A stretch of DNA of 64,000 nt from Cnuibacter physcomitrellae. Its GTDB lineage: Bacteria > Actinomycetota > Actinomycetes > Actinomycetales > Microbacteriaceae. The stretch covers positions 3,399,474 to 3,463,473 of the forward strand of contig NZ_BMHD01000001.1 in the NCBI RefSeq assembly GCF_014640535.1. Reading direction: 5' to 3'. A program made the translations under genes and the position numbers. The notes below the pieces were generated by a model that worked only from the letters and a program-made list of their open reading frames with translations, ran no database searches and was not told where the DNA came from. This document shows positions 52,063-61,722 of the stretch, piece by piece; positions within the stretch are counted from its first letter, which is position 1; the number at the start of each line of letters is the position of its first letter.

Positions 52063-52590
52063 TCAGCGGCGGAGGCTGTCGGGCCTCGGGAGCTCGAGCG
52101 ACTCGATGAGGTCGCCGAGGCGGCGGTCGAGCTCGGCGCCGGCCTGCGTCAGCTTGTTGCGGCCGAAGGAGCCGAGGGCTGAGCTCGGCTGGTCCATGAG
52201 GAGGGCGCTGCCGTCGGGCCGCGACTGCAGCTCGAGCCTCACCGGCAGGTACAGCAATGCCCCGCCGTCCTGTCGGAGGGCTCGCGCCGTGACGGCCAGG
52301 TCGGCGAGGAGGTAGCTCGTGGTCTCGATCCCGCTCCCCGAGTGGCGCAGCAGGGAGCCGGCCTCGTGGCGCCAGAGGCGCACGAAGCCCGAGGGCGCGG
52401 TCCAGGTCAGCCCGCGGAGGAAGTCGGCCCAGGTCGTCCTGCCCGAGTCCAGCTCGGCGAGGTCGGTGTCGTCGAGGGGCGTGACTCCCTCGTCGAGACG
52501 GCTCTGCAGGTCGCGATAGGGGGTCGGGGTCTCGAGGAGGATGCGCCGGGCCGCGTACTCGGTGATCGTCTCGGACGCGGGTCTGCTCAC
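52063..52590 (-). CDS. DUF302 domain protein
   Basis: This 175-residue protein has the DUF302 pattern in its second half: IETTSYLLADLAVTARALRQ, LLYLPVRLELQSRPDG, LLMDQPSSALGSFG and AGAELDRRLGDLIESL. The usual HDP of the family is replaced by RQD. It is a soluble cytoplasmic protein without a known activity. It is upstream of the TspO-like gene (50-base gap), which may share its promoter. Confidence 0.75.
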   Translation of the reverse strand: MSRPASETITEYAARRILLETPTPYRDLQSRLDEGVTPLDDTDLAELDSGRTTWADFLRGLTWTAPSGFVRLWRHEAGSLLRHSGSGIETTSYLLADLAVTARALRQDGGALLYLPVRLELQSRPDGSALLMDQPSSALGSFGRNKLTQAGAELDRRLGDLIESLELPRPDSLRR

Positions 52591-52658
52591 CCTTCGATCC
52601 TCCCATCGCGATACACCGAAAGAGGATTCTCGCGCAAGCCCCAGCGAACCGAAGGAAA

Positions 52659-52677
52659 ACTAGCTAGTCTTTCTAGC
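52659..52677. promoter_or_regulatory. CTAG-rich operator candidate
   Basis: GCTAGTCTTTCTAGC (52663-52677) has perfect 5-base arms around 5 bases, overlapping ACTAGCTAGT (52659-52668). It lies 42-60 bases upstream of the small protein at 52719. Its TAG-N5-CTA design equals that of the site at 41020. Confidence 0.5.
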
Positions 52678-52718
52678 AAGTCGCCCCTCGAGAAAAAGGC
52701 GCCCCGAAAGGACACCCC

Positions 52719-53084
52719 ATGAGCATCCTCGAACGCCCCGACACGGTGGCTGCGGATGCGGCCCTCGCCTCAGCCCACGCCGCTGCCCCTGCGCCTGTCG
52801 TCCCGACGCTGGAGCAGGTCGAGTGGCTGTCTCCCGAGCCGAAGCTCTGGGTCGGTTCGCGTGGTGGGGAGTTCGCCGGGATGGTGGAGTTCAGCAACGG
52901 GCACTTCCTCGCCACCGATCGGGTCGGCGCCTCGCTCGGTGCGCATCCGACGCTCGACGTGGCGAAGCAGCGCGTGGCCGAGCCGCCGCGGGTCATGCGT
53001 CCGGTGCTCGCTCAGGCGGCGGTGGTCGCCGGCGTCATCGCCTCGGCCGTGGCCCTCATGAGCCTCAGCCTCGTCAGCCTCTGA
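52719..53084 (+). CDS. Small membrane-anchored protein, related to the one at 40720
   Basis: This 121-residue protein has an Ala/Pro N-terminus, a ~45-residue domain (VGSRGGEFAGMVEFSNGHFL, then VGASLGAHPTLDVAKQRV) and one C-terminal membrane helix (AAVVAGVIASAVALMSLSLV). Its domain resembles that of the 85-residue protein at 40720. ATG 52719 has GAAAGG 8 bases upstream. It converges with kdpE, and there is a weak GGTCGG-G-CCGACC hairpin between them. Function unknown. Confidence 0.65.
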   Translation: MSILERPDTVAADAALASAHAAAPAPVVPTLEQVEWLSPEPKLWVGSRGGEFAGMVEFSNGHFLATDRVGASLGAHPTLDVAKQRVAEPPRVMRPVLAQAAVVAGVIASAVALMSLSLVSL

Positions 53085-53154
53085 GGCTCCCCTCGGTCGG
53101 GCCGACCAGGGCTGAGATCGGTCACGTCGAGCCGCCCTCCTGGCGCCGCAGGTC

Positions 53155-53841
53155 TCACGCGCCGTCGGGGTCGAAGCGGTAGCCCATGCCGGGCTCGGTG
53201 AGCAGGTACCGCGGATGCGACGGGTCGGGCTCGAGCTTCTTCCGCAGCTGGCGGATGTAGAGCCGCAGGTAGCCCGTCTCGTGGACGTCGGCCGTTCCCC
53301 AGATCTCGGTGAACAGCTGGCCGTGCGTCACGAGCCGCTGGGGGTGCCGCAGCAGGAGCTCGAGGATCTTCCACTCCGTCGGGGTCAGACGCACCGCTCC
53401 ACGCTGGTCCTCCCGGGTGACCAGGCGGGCGGCCAGGTCGACCGTCACCCCGCCGAACTCGACGACCGGCTTGTCGGCGACCGGGGTGGAGCGTCGGGTG
53501 AGGGCGCGCACCCGCGCGAGCAGCTCGTCGATGGCGAACGGCTTCGTCACGTAGTCGTCCGCCCCGGCGTCGAGAGCGTCGACGGTAGAGGCCGAGTCGG
53601 TGCGGCCCGAGACGACGAGGATGGGGACCTGCGACCAGCCGCGCACCGCGGTGATCACCTCGATGCCGTCCAGATGCGGCATGCCCAGGTCGAGCATGAT
53701 CAGGTCCGGGGGCTGCGTGGACGCCGCGGCCACGGCCGCACGGCCGTCCGCCGCGGTGATGATCTCGTGCCCCTGCGCACCCAGGGTCACCCGGAGGGCG
53801 CGGAGGATCTGCGGGTCGTCATCGGCGATCAGGATCCTCAT
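53155..53841 (-). CDS. kdpE: Response regulator of the kdp operon
   Basis: This 228-residue OmpR-family protein has a receiver domain with the phosphoacceptor in LIMLDLGMPHLDG (Asp52 region), acidic ADDD at the start and the lysine in DDYVTKPF. The winged helix (LTPTEWKILELLLRHPQRLV, YLRLYIRQLRKKLEPDP) follows. Its ATG lies in the kdpD stop. Together they activate the kdp genes under potassium limitation or salt stress. Confidence 0.93.
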   Translation of the reverse strand: MRILIADDDPQILRALRVTLGAQGHEIITAADGRAAVAAASTQPPDLIMLDLGMPHLDGIEVITAVRGWSQVPILVVSGRTDSASTVDALDAGADDYVTKPFAIDELLARVRALTRRSTPVADKPVVEFGGVTVDLAARLVTREDQRGAVRLTPTEWKILELLLRHPQRLVTHGQLFTEIWGTADVHETGYLRLYIRQLRKKLEPDPSHPRYLLTEPGMGYRFDPDGA

Positions 53842-56390
53842 CGCTGTCCCTCGTTCATCTCGGCGTGCTCCGCGACCGGGAGCGTCACCACCATCGTCGT
53901 CCCCCCGCCAGGGGTCTCCTCGACCTCGAGCGTGCCGTCCATGCCCTCCACGAAGCCCTTCGACAGCGCCAGGCCCAGCCCGAGACCGGTGAGGTTGTCG
54001 GTGTCGCCGAGGCGCTGGAAGGGCAGGAAGACGTCCTCGCGACGATCGGGGTCGATGCCCGGACCCCGATCGACGACACGCAGCTGCACCGTGTCGCCGA
54101 ACGCCGAGGCGGCGATGACGACCCGCTGGCCGGACGGGGAGTAGCGCAGGGCGTTCAGCAGCAGGTTCACCAGCACACGACCCAGAAGGACCGGATCGGC
54201 GCGGACCGCGGGCAGCGAGGCCGGGAGGTCGAGGTCGACCCCCTCCGGGCCGAGGTCGAGCTCGTCGAGGACGCCGGGCACCACGTCCTCGACGTCGATG
54301 TCCTCGGCGCGGACCGCGAGGGCACCGGCTTGGACGCGACTGACGTCGAGGAGGTCGGTGAGCAGCGAGGCCAGCGAGGCCAGTCCCGTCTCGGCCGTGT
54401 CGAGGAGCTCGTCGCGGTCCTCCTGCGACAGTGAAGCGCCCTGCAGGCGCAGCCCGGAGACGGCCGCGGAGGCCGCCGCGAGCGGTCGGCGGAGGTCGTG
54501 GCCGACGGCGGCGAGCAGGGCGCTGCGGACCCGGTCGGCGGCGGCGAGCGGGGCGACCTCGCTCGCTCGCTCCTCGAGGTCGGCCTGCTCGAGGGCCGTC
54601 GCGAGCTGGCTGACGATCACGCCGAGCAGGCGTCGGTCGCTCGAGGGCAGCGGCGGACCGTGGAGCGCCAGCACCGAGTCGTCGTCGACCGGCACGAGGT
54701 CGCTGCGTGCGCCCTCCCGGCCTCGGTCGGCGGGCGCCTCTCCGTCGGCGGACGCCTCTCCGCCGGCGGGCACCTCTCCGGCGCTCGCCACGACGCGCCC
54801 GTCGACGGTGAGCTGCACCGCGTCCAGGGAGAAGGCCTCGCGCGTCCTGCTCACGAGCGCGTCGATCGGATCGTCGCCACGCAGCACCTCGCCGGCGATC
54901 GACGCGACGAGCTCCGACTCCGCCGCCGAGCGCCTCGCCGCGCGGGTGCGCCTGGCCGCCTGGTCGACCACGATCGACACCAGCACGGCGATGACGACGT
55001 AGAGACCGAGGGCGAGCAGGTGGAGCGGCTCGGACACCGTGATCGTGTAGAGCGGGTCGACGAAGAAGTAGTCGAGGGTGAGCCCGCTGAGCACGGCGGC
55101 GAAGAGGGCGGGCCAGATGCCGCCGACCAGAGCGACGACGACGGTGAGCAGCTGGTAGCTGAGGACGTCCGAGGTGATCGAGTCGTCGGACCGGAACGAC
55201 GCGAGCAGCCAGGTCAGGAGCGGCCCGCCGGCCAGGGCGAGCGCGAACCCCAGGATGCGTCGCCGCAGGGTGAGCGAGCCCCGCGCCTTGGGGAGGGCGA
55301 GCCGACCACCCGCGGCGGCGTGGTTGACGATGTGGACGTCGATGTCGCCGGACTCGCGGATGACGGTGGCGCCGATGCCGGGACCCGTCAGGAGCGCGGC
55401 CAACCGGCTGCGCCGGCTCACCCCGATCACGAGCTGGGTCGCGTTCGCGCTGCGCGCGAACTCCACGAGCGCCCGGGGGATGTCGTCGCCGACGATCTGG
55501 TGGTAGCTGCCGCCCAGCGTCTCGACCAGCGCGCGCTGCTCGGCGAGCGCGCCGGGGTCGGGGCCGCGCAGTCCGTCCTGGCTCACGACGTGCACCGCCA
55601 TGAGCGCGCCGCCCGCGGAGCGAGCTGCGATGCGTGCGCCGCGGCGGAGGAGGGTCTCGCCCTCGCGGCCGCCGGTGAGGGCGACCACCACCCTCTCGCG
55701 CGCCTCCCACTTCGCGCCGATGCCGTGCTCGGCGCGGTAGCGCTGGAGCGCGGAGTCGACCTCGTCGGCCAGCCAGAGCAGGGCGAGCTCGCGCAGCGCG
55801 GTGAGGTTGCCGAGCCGGAAGTAGTTCGACAGCGCGGCGTCGATGCGCGCCGCCGGGTAGACCAGCCCCTCCGAGAGCCGATCGCGGAGGGCCTGGGGGG
55901 CGAGGTCGACGACCTCGATCTGATCAGCGGAACGCAGCACCGCATCCGGCACCGTCTCGCGCTGCGGTGCGCCGGTGATCTGCTGCACGACGTCGTTCAG
56001 CGACTCGATGTGCTGGATGTTGACGGTCGTGATCACGTCGATGCCCGCATCCAGGAGCGTGTCGACGTCGCGCCAGCGCTTCTCGTGCCGGCCGCCCGGC
56101 GCGTTGGTGTGCGCCAGCTCGTCGACGAGGGCGACCGCCGGCGATCGGGCGAGCACGGCGTCGAGGTCCATCTCGGTGAGCTCGACCCCACGATGCTCCA
56201 CGACCCGACGGGGGACCGTCTCGATCCCGAGGGTCATGGCCCGGGTGGCGGCGCGGCCGTGGGTCTCGACGACGGCGATGACGACGTCGCGGCCGGCGGC
56301 CTTCAGCCTCCGGCCCTCCTCGAGCATCGTGTACGTCTTGCCCACCCCGGGTGCCGCTCCCAGCAGCACCCGGAGCTTGCCCTGCTTCAT
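53838..56390 (-). CDS. kdpD: Sensor histidine kinase of the kdp operon
   Basis: This 850-residue protein starts with the KdpD domain (Walker A GAAPGVGKTYTML, residues ~1-210) and a USP-like domain (~240-365). Four membrane helices follow (~390-490), a GAF-like linker, then HisKA (VGHDLRRPLAAASAAVSGL, with the phospho-His) and HATPase (LLNALRYSP, DRGPGIDP, GLGLALSKGFVEGM). It is slightly shorter than the E. coli protein (894). It senses K(+) and signals to KdpE. Its gene begins 42 bases after kdpC. Confidence 0.93.
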   Translation of the reverse strand: MKQGKLRVLLGAAPGVGKTYTMLEEGRRLKAAGRDVVIAVVETHGRAATRAMTLGIETVPRRVVEHRGVELTEMDLDAVLARSPAVALVDELAHTNAPGGRHEKRWRDVDTLLDAGIDVITTVNIQHIESLNDVVQQITGAPQRETVPDAVLRSADQIEVVDLAPQALRDRLSEGLVYPAARIDAALSNYFRLGNLTALRELALLWLADEVDSALQRYRAEHGIGAKWEARERVVVALTGGREGETLLRRGARIAARSAGGALMAVHVVSQDGLRGPDPGALAEQRALVETLGGSYHQIVGDDIPRALVEFARSANATQLVIGVSRRSRLAALLTGPGIGATVIRESGDIDVHIVNHAAAGGRLALPKARGSLTLRRRILGFALALAGGPLLTWLLASFRSDDSITSDVLSYQLLTVVVALVGGIWPALFAAVLSGLTLDYFFVDPLYTITVSEPLHLLALGLYVVIAVLVSIVVDQAARRTRAARRSAAESELVASIAGEVLRGDDPIDALVSRTREAFSLDAVQLTVDGRVVASAGEVPAGGEASADGEAPADRGREGARSDLVPVDDDSVLALHGPPLPSSDRRLLGVIVSQLATALEQADLEERASEVAPLAAADRVRSALLAAVGHDLRRPLAAASAAVSGLRLQGASLSQEDRDELLDTAETGLASLASLLTDLLDVSRVQAGALAVRAEDIDVEDVVPGVLDELDLGPEGVDLDLPASLPAVRADPVLLGRVLVNLLLNALRYSPSGQRVVIAASAFGDTVQLRVVDRGPGIDPDRREDVFLPFQRLGDTDNLTGLGLGLALSKGFVEGMDGTLEVEETPGGGTTMVVTLPVAEHAEMNEGQR

Positions 56391-56432
56391 CGGCGCCCCG
56401 CCCGGGGTCCTGTGCCGTCCAGGACGCTCACC

Positions 56433-57038
56433 TCAGGACAGCTGGGAGAGCGCGATGTTGAGCTGGAGGACGTCGACGGTGGGCTCGCCCAGGTAGCCCA
56501 GGTCGGGCTGCTGGGTGAACCGATCGACCAGATCGCGCACACGGGACTCCTCGAGGCCGCGCGCCTCGGCGACGCGAGAGACCTGGAGAAGAGCGTAATC
56601 GGGGCTGATGTGCGGATCGAGACCCGACGCGGAGGCGGTGAGCGCATCGGCGGGGATGTCCGCCGGATCGACGCCGTCCTCGGCGGCGATGGCCGCCTTG
56701 CGCTCCTCGATCGCCGCGATCAGGTCGGGGTTCTCCGGCCCGTAGTTGCTGCCGGAGGAGGCGGCGGCGTCGTATCCGTCGCCGGCGGCGGAGGGTCGCG
56801 ACTGGAACCACTCGGGGAGGGCGTTGCCGTCGGCGTCGGTGAACGACTGGCCGAGGAGCGCCGAGCCCACGGGCTCGCCGTCGACGGAGACCATGCTGCC
56901 GTTCGCCTGCGCGGGCGCGACGAGCTGGCCGATGCCCAGCACGGCGAGCGGATAGGCCACGCCGAGCACGACGGTGGCGGCGATCATGAAGCGGAGCGCC
57001 ACCCAGTAGGGCCGGGCGATGCCGCGTGTGGAAGCCAT
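56433..57038 (-). CDS. kdpC: Potassium-transporting ATPase subunit C
   Basis: This 201-residue subunit has an N-terminal anchoring helix and the conserved segment ASGLDPHISPDYALLQVSRV. QSFTDADGNALPEWFQSRPS replaces the common LIGQ.F region. It assists the assembly and K(+) affinity of the KdpFABC complex. It starts at ATG 57038, 23 bases after kdpB. Confidence 0.93.
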   Translation of the reverse strand: MASTRGIARPYWVALRFMIAATVVLGVAYPLAVLGIGQLVAPAQANGSMVSVDGEPVGSALLGQSFTDADGNALPEWFQSRPSAAGDGYDAAASSGSNYGPENPDLIAAIEERKAAIAAEDGVDPADIPADALTASASGLDPHISPDYALLQVSRVAEARGLEESRVRDLVDRFTQQPDLGYLGEPTVDVLQLNIALSQLS

Positions 57039-57061
57039 GGATCGAGTCCTTTCGTGGGGCG

Positions 57062-59203
57062 TCAGAAGCCCGGGATGAGGCTGACGACGAGGTCGATGAC
57101 CTTGATGCCGAGGAACGGCACGATCACCCCGCCGAGGCCGTAGATCAGGATGTTGCGGTTGAGGATGCGCGACGCCGACATCGGCCGGTACCTCACGCCG
57201 CGGAGCGCGAGCGGGATCAGTGCGACGATGACGAGCGCGTTGAAGATCACGGCCGAGAGGATCGCGGACGCGGGGGAGTGCAGCTGCATGATGTTGAGGA
57301 GCCCCAGCCCCGGGAACACCGCCGCGAACATCGCGGGGATGATCGCGAAGTACTTCGCCACGTCGTTCGCGATCGAGAAGGTGGTGAGCGCGCCGCGGGT
57401 GATGAGCAGCTGCTTGCCGATCGCCACGATGTCGATGAGCTTGGTCGGGTCGGAGTCGAGGTCGACCATGTTGCCGGCCTCCTTCGCCGCCGACGTGCCC
57501 GTGTTCATCGCCACGCCGACGTCCGCCTGCGCCAGCGCGGGGGCGTCGTTCGTCCCGTCGCCCGTCATCGCGACCAGCCGTCCGCCCTCTTGCTCCTTGG
57601 TGATGAGCGCGAGCTTGTCCTCGGGGGTCGCCTCGGCGAGGTAGTCGTCGACGCCGGCCTCCTTCGCGATGGCCGCCGCCGTGAGCGGGTTGTCACCCGT
57701 GATCATGACGGTGCGGATGCCCATGGCCCGCATCTCGGCGAAGCGCTCGGCGATGCCGGGCTTCACGACGTCCTTGAGGTAGACGACGCCGAGGATCGAG
57801 GGGGTGCGTCCCGGGCCGCGTTCCGCGACGACGAGCGGGGTGCCGCCGAGCGAGCCGATGCGCTCGGTCTCGGCCTCCACCTCGGCGAGAAGCGTCGAGG
57901 GCAGTGGCCCCTCCTCCTCGATCCACGCCAGCACGGCGGAGCCGGCGCCCTTGCGGATCATCGTGCCGTCGGGGAAGTCGACCCCGCTCATGCGGGTCTG
58001 CGCGGTGAACGGCACCACGACGGCGTCGAGCGTCGCCGGGGAGGCGAACCCCTGGTCCGCGGCCAGGTCGACGATCGACTTGCCCTCGGGTGTCGGATCG
58101 CTGAGCGACGAGAGCGCGGCCGCGCGGCGGAGGTCGGTGATCGCGGATCCGTCGACCGCGAGGAACTCCGACGCGCGGCGGTTGCCGTAGGTGATCGTCC
58201 CCGTCTTGTCCATGAGGAGGGTGGTCACGTCGCCCGCCGCCTCGACGGCGCGGCCCGACATCGCCAGGACGTTCCGCTGCACGAGCCGGTCCATGCCGGC
58301 GATCCCGATGGCGGAGAGCAGGGCGCCGATGGTGGTCGGGATGAGGCAGACCAGGAGGGCGACGAGGACCGCGATGGAGGGGGTCGCCTCCGAGTAACCG
58401 GCGATCGGGCCGAGCGTGAGCACGACGATCACGAACACGATCGACAGGCTCGCCAGCAGGATGTTGAGCGCGATCTCGTTGGGGGTGCGCTGCCGCGAGG
58501 CGCCTTCGACCAGCCGGATCATCCGGTCGACGAAGGTCTCGCCGGGCTTCGAGGTGATGCGCACCACGATCCGGTCGCTGAGCACCCGGGTGCCGCCGGT
58601 GACCGCGCTGCGGTCCCCGCCCGACTCTCGCACCACGGGGGCGGACTCGCCCGTGATGGCCGACTCGTCGACGCTCGCGATGCCCCACACGATGTCGCCG
58701 TCGCCCGGGATCAGCTCGCCGGCGGTGACCACGACGACGTCGCCCAGGCGGAGGTCGGCGCTCGCGACCGGAGAGGTCGTGACGTGCTCGGCCGCCGCAT
58801 CCGCGGTCCCGTCGTAGGCGTCCACGCGGTTCGCCATCGTGCTGGTCCGGGTGGCGCGGAGCGTGGCCGCCTGCGCCTTGCCGCGGCCCTCGGCCACCGA
58901 CTCGGCGAGGTTGGCGAACAGGACGGTGAGCCACAGCCAGACCGCGATGGCCCAGGTGAACGCGAGGGACACGGATCCCGCCCCGGTCTCGGCGGGCAGG
59001 AACGGCTGCGCGATCGCGATCACCGTGGTGAGGGCGGCCCCCACCTCGACGAGGAACATGACGGGGTTGTGCCACATCTCGCGGGGATCGAGCTTGCGGA
59101 ACGCGCCGGGCAGCCCCTTCCAGAGCTGCGCGGGGCTGAACGCCCGCGATCCGGCGCGGGGGGAGTCGCCGCGCACGGCGGCGGGGGAGGTGACGGCGGT
59201 CAT
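57062..59203 (-). CDS. kdpB: Potassium-transporting P-type ATPase subunit B
   Basis: This 713-residue P-type ATPase has the phosphorylation site [25 protein letters not shown] of the actuator domain and [17 protein letters not shown] of the hinge. Six or seven membrane helices are visible. Length is typical (E. coli 682). ATG 59203 lies 2 bases after the kdpA stop. The subunit powers K(+) uptake by ATP hydrolysis. Confidence 0.95.
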   Translation of the reverse strand: MTAVTSPAAVRGDSPRAGSRAFSPAQLWKGLPGAFRKLDPREMWHNPVMFLVEVGAALTTVIAIAQPFLPAETGAGSVSLAFTWAIAVWLWLTVLFANLAESVAEGRGKAQAATLRATRTSTMANRVDAYDGTADAAAEHVTTSPVASADLRLGDVVVVTAGELIPGDGDIVWGIASVDESAITGESAPVVRESGGDRSAVTGGTRVLSDRIVVRITSKPGETFVDRMIRLVEGASRQRTPNEIALNILLASLSIVFVIVVLTLGPIAGYSEATPSIAVLVALLVCLIPTTIGALLSAIGIAGMDRLVQRNVLAMSGRAVEAAGDVTTLLMDKTGTITYGNRRASEFLAVDGSAITDLRRAAALSSLSDPTPEGKSIVDLAADQGFASPATLDAVVVPFTAQTRMSGVDFPDGTMIRKGAGSAVLAWIEEEGPLPSTLLAEVEAETERIGSLGGTPLVVAERGPGRTPSILGVVYLKDVVKPGIAERFAEMRAMGIRTVMITGDNPLTAAAIAKEAGVDDYLAEATPEDKLALITKEQEGGRLVAMTGDGTNDAPALAQADVGVAMNTGTSAAKEAGNMVDLDSDPTKLIDIVAIGKQLLITRGALTTFSIANDVAKYFAIIPAMFAAVFPGLGLLNIMQLHSPASAILSAVIFNALVIVALIPLALRGVRYRPMSASRILNRNILIYGLGGVIVPFLGIKVIDLVVSLIPGF

Positions 59204-59205
59204 GA

Positions 59206-60879
59206 TCAGGAGAGCCCTTCGGCGAGCGGCCCGAGCGCGAGCACGGGGAAGTAGGTGAGGGCGACGACGATGACGACGACGCCCACGAGGAGGCCCACGA
59301 ACTGCGGGCGGTGGGTCGGCAGCGTTCCCGCGGTGGCCGGGACCTTGCCCTGTGCCGCGAACGATCCGGCGAGGGCGAGCACGAACACGATCGGGATGAA
59401 CCGGCCGAGCAGCATGCAGCAGCCCAGTGCGGCGTTCAGCCACGGGGTGTTCGCGGTGAGGCCGGCGAACGCCGATCCGTTGTTGTTCGACGCGGAGGTG
59501 AAGGCGTAGAGCACCTCGGAGAACCCGTGGAGGCCGGGGTTCCAGATCGACGTGCTCTCCACGTCCTCGCGGATCGCCGGGATGGCGAAGCTGAGGGCGG
59601 TGCCCACCAGCACGAGCGTGGGCGTGGTGAGGATATAGAGGCTCGCGAGCTTGATCTCGCGCGGGCCGATCTTCTTCCCGAGGTACTCGGGCGTGCGGCC
59701 CACGAGGAGTCCGGCGATGAACACCGTGATGATCGCGAGGATCAGCATCCCGTACAGACCCGATCCCACGCCTCCCGGCGCGATCTCGCCGAGCATCATG
59801 TTGAACATCGTCATCATGCCGCCGAGCGAGGTGAAGCTGTCGTGCATCGAGTTCACGGCGCCGGTCGACGTGATCGTCGAGGTGGTGGCGAAGAGCGTCG
59901 ACCCGACGATCCCGAAGCGCTGCTCCTTGCCCTCCATCGCACCTCCGGCGGCCATCGGCGCGGAACCGGCCCCGACGAGCTCGAACGTCGTGAGGGCGGC
60001 GAACGAGATCACGAAGATCGCCCCCATCGCGGCGAGGATGGCGTATCCCTGGCGCTTGTCGCCCACCATGGTGCCGAACGTGCGGGGCAGGGCGAACGGG
60101 ATCGCGAGCATGAGCACGATCTCGAAGAGGTTCGTCCACCCGCTCGGGTTCTCGAACGGATGCGACGAGTTGGCGTTGAAGAACCCGCCGCCGTTCGTGC
60201 CCAGCTCCTTGATGGCCTCCTGGCTGGCGACCGGTCCGCCGGGGATGGCCTGCGTGCCCCCGGTGAGGGTCGTCACGTCGGTGAAGCCGTTGAGGTTCTG
60301 CACGACGCCGCCGATGACGAGGGCGATCGCCGCGATGATCGAGAGCGGGAGCAGGATGCGGACGACGGCCCGGGTGAGGTCGACCCAGAAGTTCCCGATG
60401 GTCCCGGTCGAGCGCCGGGCGAGGCCGCGGATGAGGGCGACCGCCACGGCGATGCCGACCGCCGCCGAGACGAAGTTCTGCACGGCGAGGCCGGCCATCT
60501 GCACGGCGTAGCCCATCGTCACGTCGGGCGAGTACGACTGCCAGTTCGTGTTGGTCACGAACGAGATGGCCGTGTTGAACGACAGACCCTCGGGGATGGC
60601 GGGCATCCCCAGCGAGTAGGGCAGCACCGCCTGCAGGCGCTGGAGCCCGTAGACGAGGATCACCCCGACGAAGGAGAACGCGAGCACACCGCGGAGGTAG
60701 GCGCCCCAGGTCTGCTCGGAGTCGCCGGCGACGCCGATGACCCGGTAGAGGCCGCGTTCGGCACGGAGGTGCTTGGGCGAGGTGAAGGTGTGGGCCATGT
60801 AGTCGCCGAGGGGGCGGTACAGCACGGCCAGGACGAGTGCGAGCGTCGCGAACTGCGCGACGGCGAGCCAGATCTCCAC
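59206..60879 (-). CDS. kdpA: Potassium-transporting ATPase subunit A
   Basis: This 557-residue channel-like subunit of the superfamily of K(+) transporters has selectivity-filter segments such as [20 protein letters not shown] and [13 protein letters not shown]. About ten membrane helices are visible. GTG 60879 starts 3 bases after the kdpF stop. It forms the K(+) entry path of the complex. Confidence 0.95.
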   Translation of the reverse strand: MEIWLAVAQFATLALVLAVLYRPLGDYMAHTFTSPKHLRAERGLYRVIGVAGDSEQTWGAYLRGVLAFSFVGVILVYGLQRLQAVLPYSLGMPAIPEGLSFNTAISFVTNTNWQSYSPDVTMGYAVQMAGLAVQNFVSAAVGIAVAVALIRGLARRSTGTIGNFWVDLTRAVVRILLPLSIIAAIALVIGGVVQNLNGFTDVTTLTGGTQAIPGGPVASQEAIKELGTNGGGFFNANSSHPFENPSGWTNLFEIVLMLAIPFALPRTFGTMVGDKRQGYAILAAMGAIFVISFAALTTFELVGAGSAPMAAGGAMEGKEQRFGIVGSTLFATTSTITSTGAVNSMHDSFTSLGGMMTMFNMMLGEIAPGGVGSGLYGMLILAIITVFIAGLLVGRTPEYLGKKIGPREIKLASLYILTTPTLVLVGTALSFAIPAIREDVESTSIWNPGLHGFSEVLYAFTSASNNNGSAFAGLTANTPWLNAALGCCMLLGRFIPIVFVLALAGSFAAQGKVPATAGTLPTHRPQFVGLLVGVVVIVVALTYFPVLALGPLAEGLS

Positions 60880-60882
60880 GGG

Positions 60883-60972
60883 CTAGAACCTCTCGGGCTT
60901 CACGAGGGCCACCACGAGATAGGCCACTGCGGCGACGCCGAGCACGGCGGCGATTGTCTCGAGGACGATCAC
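60883..60972 (-). CDS. kdpF: Potassium-transporting ATPase subunit F
   Basis: This 29-residue single-helix peptide, [19 protein letters not shown] then [10 protein letters not shown], has the KdpF end (KPERF). It stabilises the complex in the membrane. GTG 60972 overlaps the stop of the preceding 27-residue peptide by 4 bases; TAG 60883-60885 ends it just before kdpA. Confidence 0.88.
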   Translation of the reverse strand: MIVLETIAAVLGVAAVAYLVVALVKPERF

Positions 60973-61052
60973 AGCTTCTCGACCCCCCAGGCCACCAGGG
61001 CGACGACGGCGAAGAGGCCGGCGATCGCCAGCACAGACACCAGGTCCAACAC
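60969..61052 (-). CDS. 27-residue membrane peptide at the head of the kdp operon
   Basis: From GTG 61052, with GGAG 8 bases upstream, the frame reads [20 protein letters not shown] then AWGVEKL, ending TGA at 60969-60971 in a GTGA overlap with kdpF. One transmembrane helix with a short charged tail is predicted. Comparable tiny peptides precede kdpF in other actinomycetes, but I recall no experimental role. Overlap, ribosome site and hydrophobicity together make it a likely gene. Confidence 0.65.
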   Translation of the reverse strand: MLDLVSVLAIAGLFAVVALVAWGVEKL

Positions 61053-61068
61053 GTCTACGACTCCATCC

Positions 61069-61087
61069 GCACACCGCTCTGGTGTGC
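61069..61087 (-). promoter_or_regulatory. Hairpin in the leader of the kdp operon
   Basis: GCACACC-GCTCT-GGTGTGC (61069-61087) has perfect 7-base arms, 17 bases upstream of the first peptide's GTG. In this leader it may be a KdpE site or a translational control hairpin. No clear -35/-10 pair could be picked out in 61088-61250. Confidence 0.4.
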
Positions 61088-61251
61088 ATCCGGTGTCCGA
61101 TCCTGTCGTCCGGCCCGTCCGCGTCCGTCCGTCCTAACGCTTTCCTGACGGCGGTGCTCCCGGTGCCCCGCCGATCCTCACGCGTCCCTCACAGCGCTGC
61201 GAGACCCCAGGGACCGGGGCGGATCGGGACCGATCGGGGGAAGCTGGAGGG

Positions 61252-61722
61252 ATGAGGTCGATCACGTACGCCGGGGAAGCAGTGCAGACCAGCGACGAGG
61301 TGGCGGCGCTCCTCGTGGAGCTCTCCGCCGAGCTCGCCAAGGCCGGTCGGGCGGAGGCCGTGGAGATCCCGATCGTCACCACGGGCGGCGGCCGCGACAC
61401 CGCGGAGCTCGTGGTGGGGCTCGGCAACGACGTGCTCTCGCTGCCCTCCGAGCACGAGGGCGTCGAGCCCGACTTCACCGACGCCGTCGAGATGCTGACG
61501 GCCATGCTCGACGCCACGTTCGCGCAGTTCACCATGACCGCGCCCGCGATGCCGGCCGCGGCCGTCTCGGCCGCTGCCCTCTCCGAGGCGGTGACGATGG
61601 ACGAACCCGCTGTCGAGCCCGAGGTCGTCGCTCCGCGACCGCCTGCCGAGGCGACCCTGAGCGGGCAGGATGCTCAGATCACCTCGCTCGACGAGTTCAG
61701 GCGGGCCCAGCGCTCCCGCTGA
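61252..61722 (+). CDS. Hypothetical protein
   Basis: This 156-residue protein has an alpha/beta N-terminal half (VQTSDEVAALLVELSAELAK, EIPIVTTGGGRDTAELVVGL) and an Ala/Glu/Pro-rich C-terminal half ending TSLDEFRRAQRSR. ATG 61252 has GGAGGG directly before it. It overlaps the GH76 gene by 26 bases at the 3' end. No family was recognised. Confidence 0.65.
   Translation: MRSITYAGEAVQTSDEVAALLVELSAELAKAGRAEAVEIPIVTTGGGRDTAELVVGLGNDVLSLPSEHEGVEPDFTDAVEMLTAMLDATFAQFTMTAPAMPAAAVSAAALSEAVTMDEPAVEPEVVAPRPPAEATLSGQDAQITSLDEFRRAQRSR

Noticed and set aside
53096-53108. Strong terminator between the small protein gene and kdpE
   Set aside because: GGTCGG-G-CCGACC leaves a one-base loop, so at most a weak four-pair hairpin forms.
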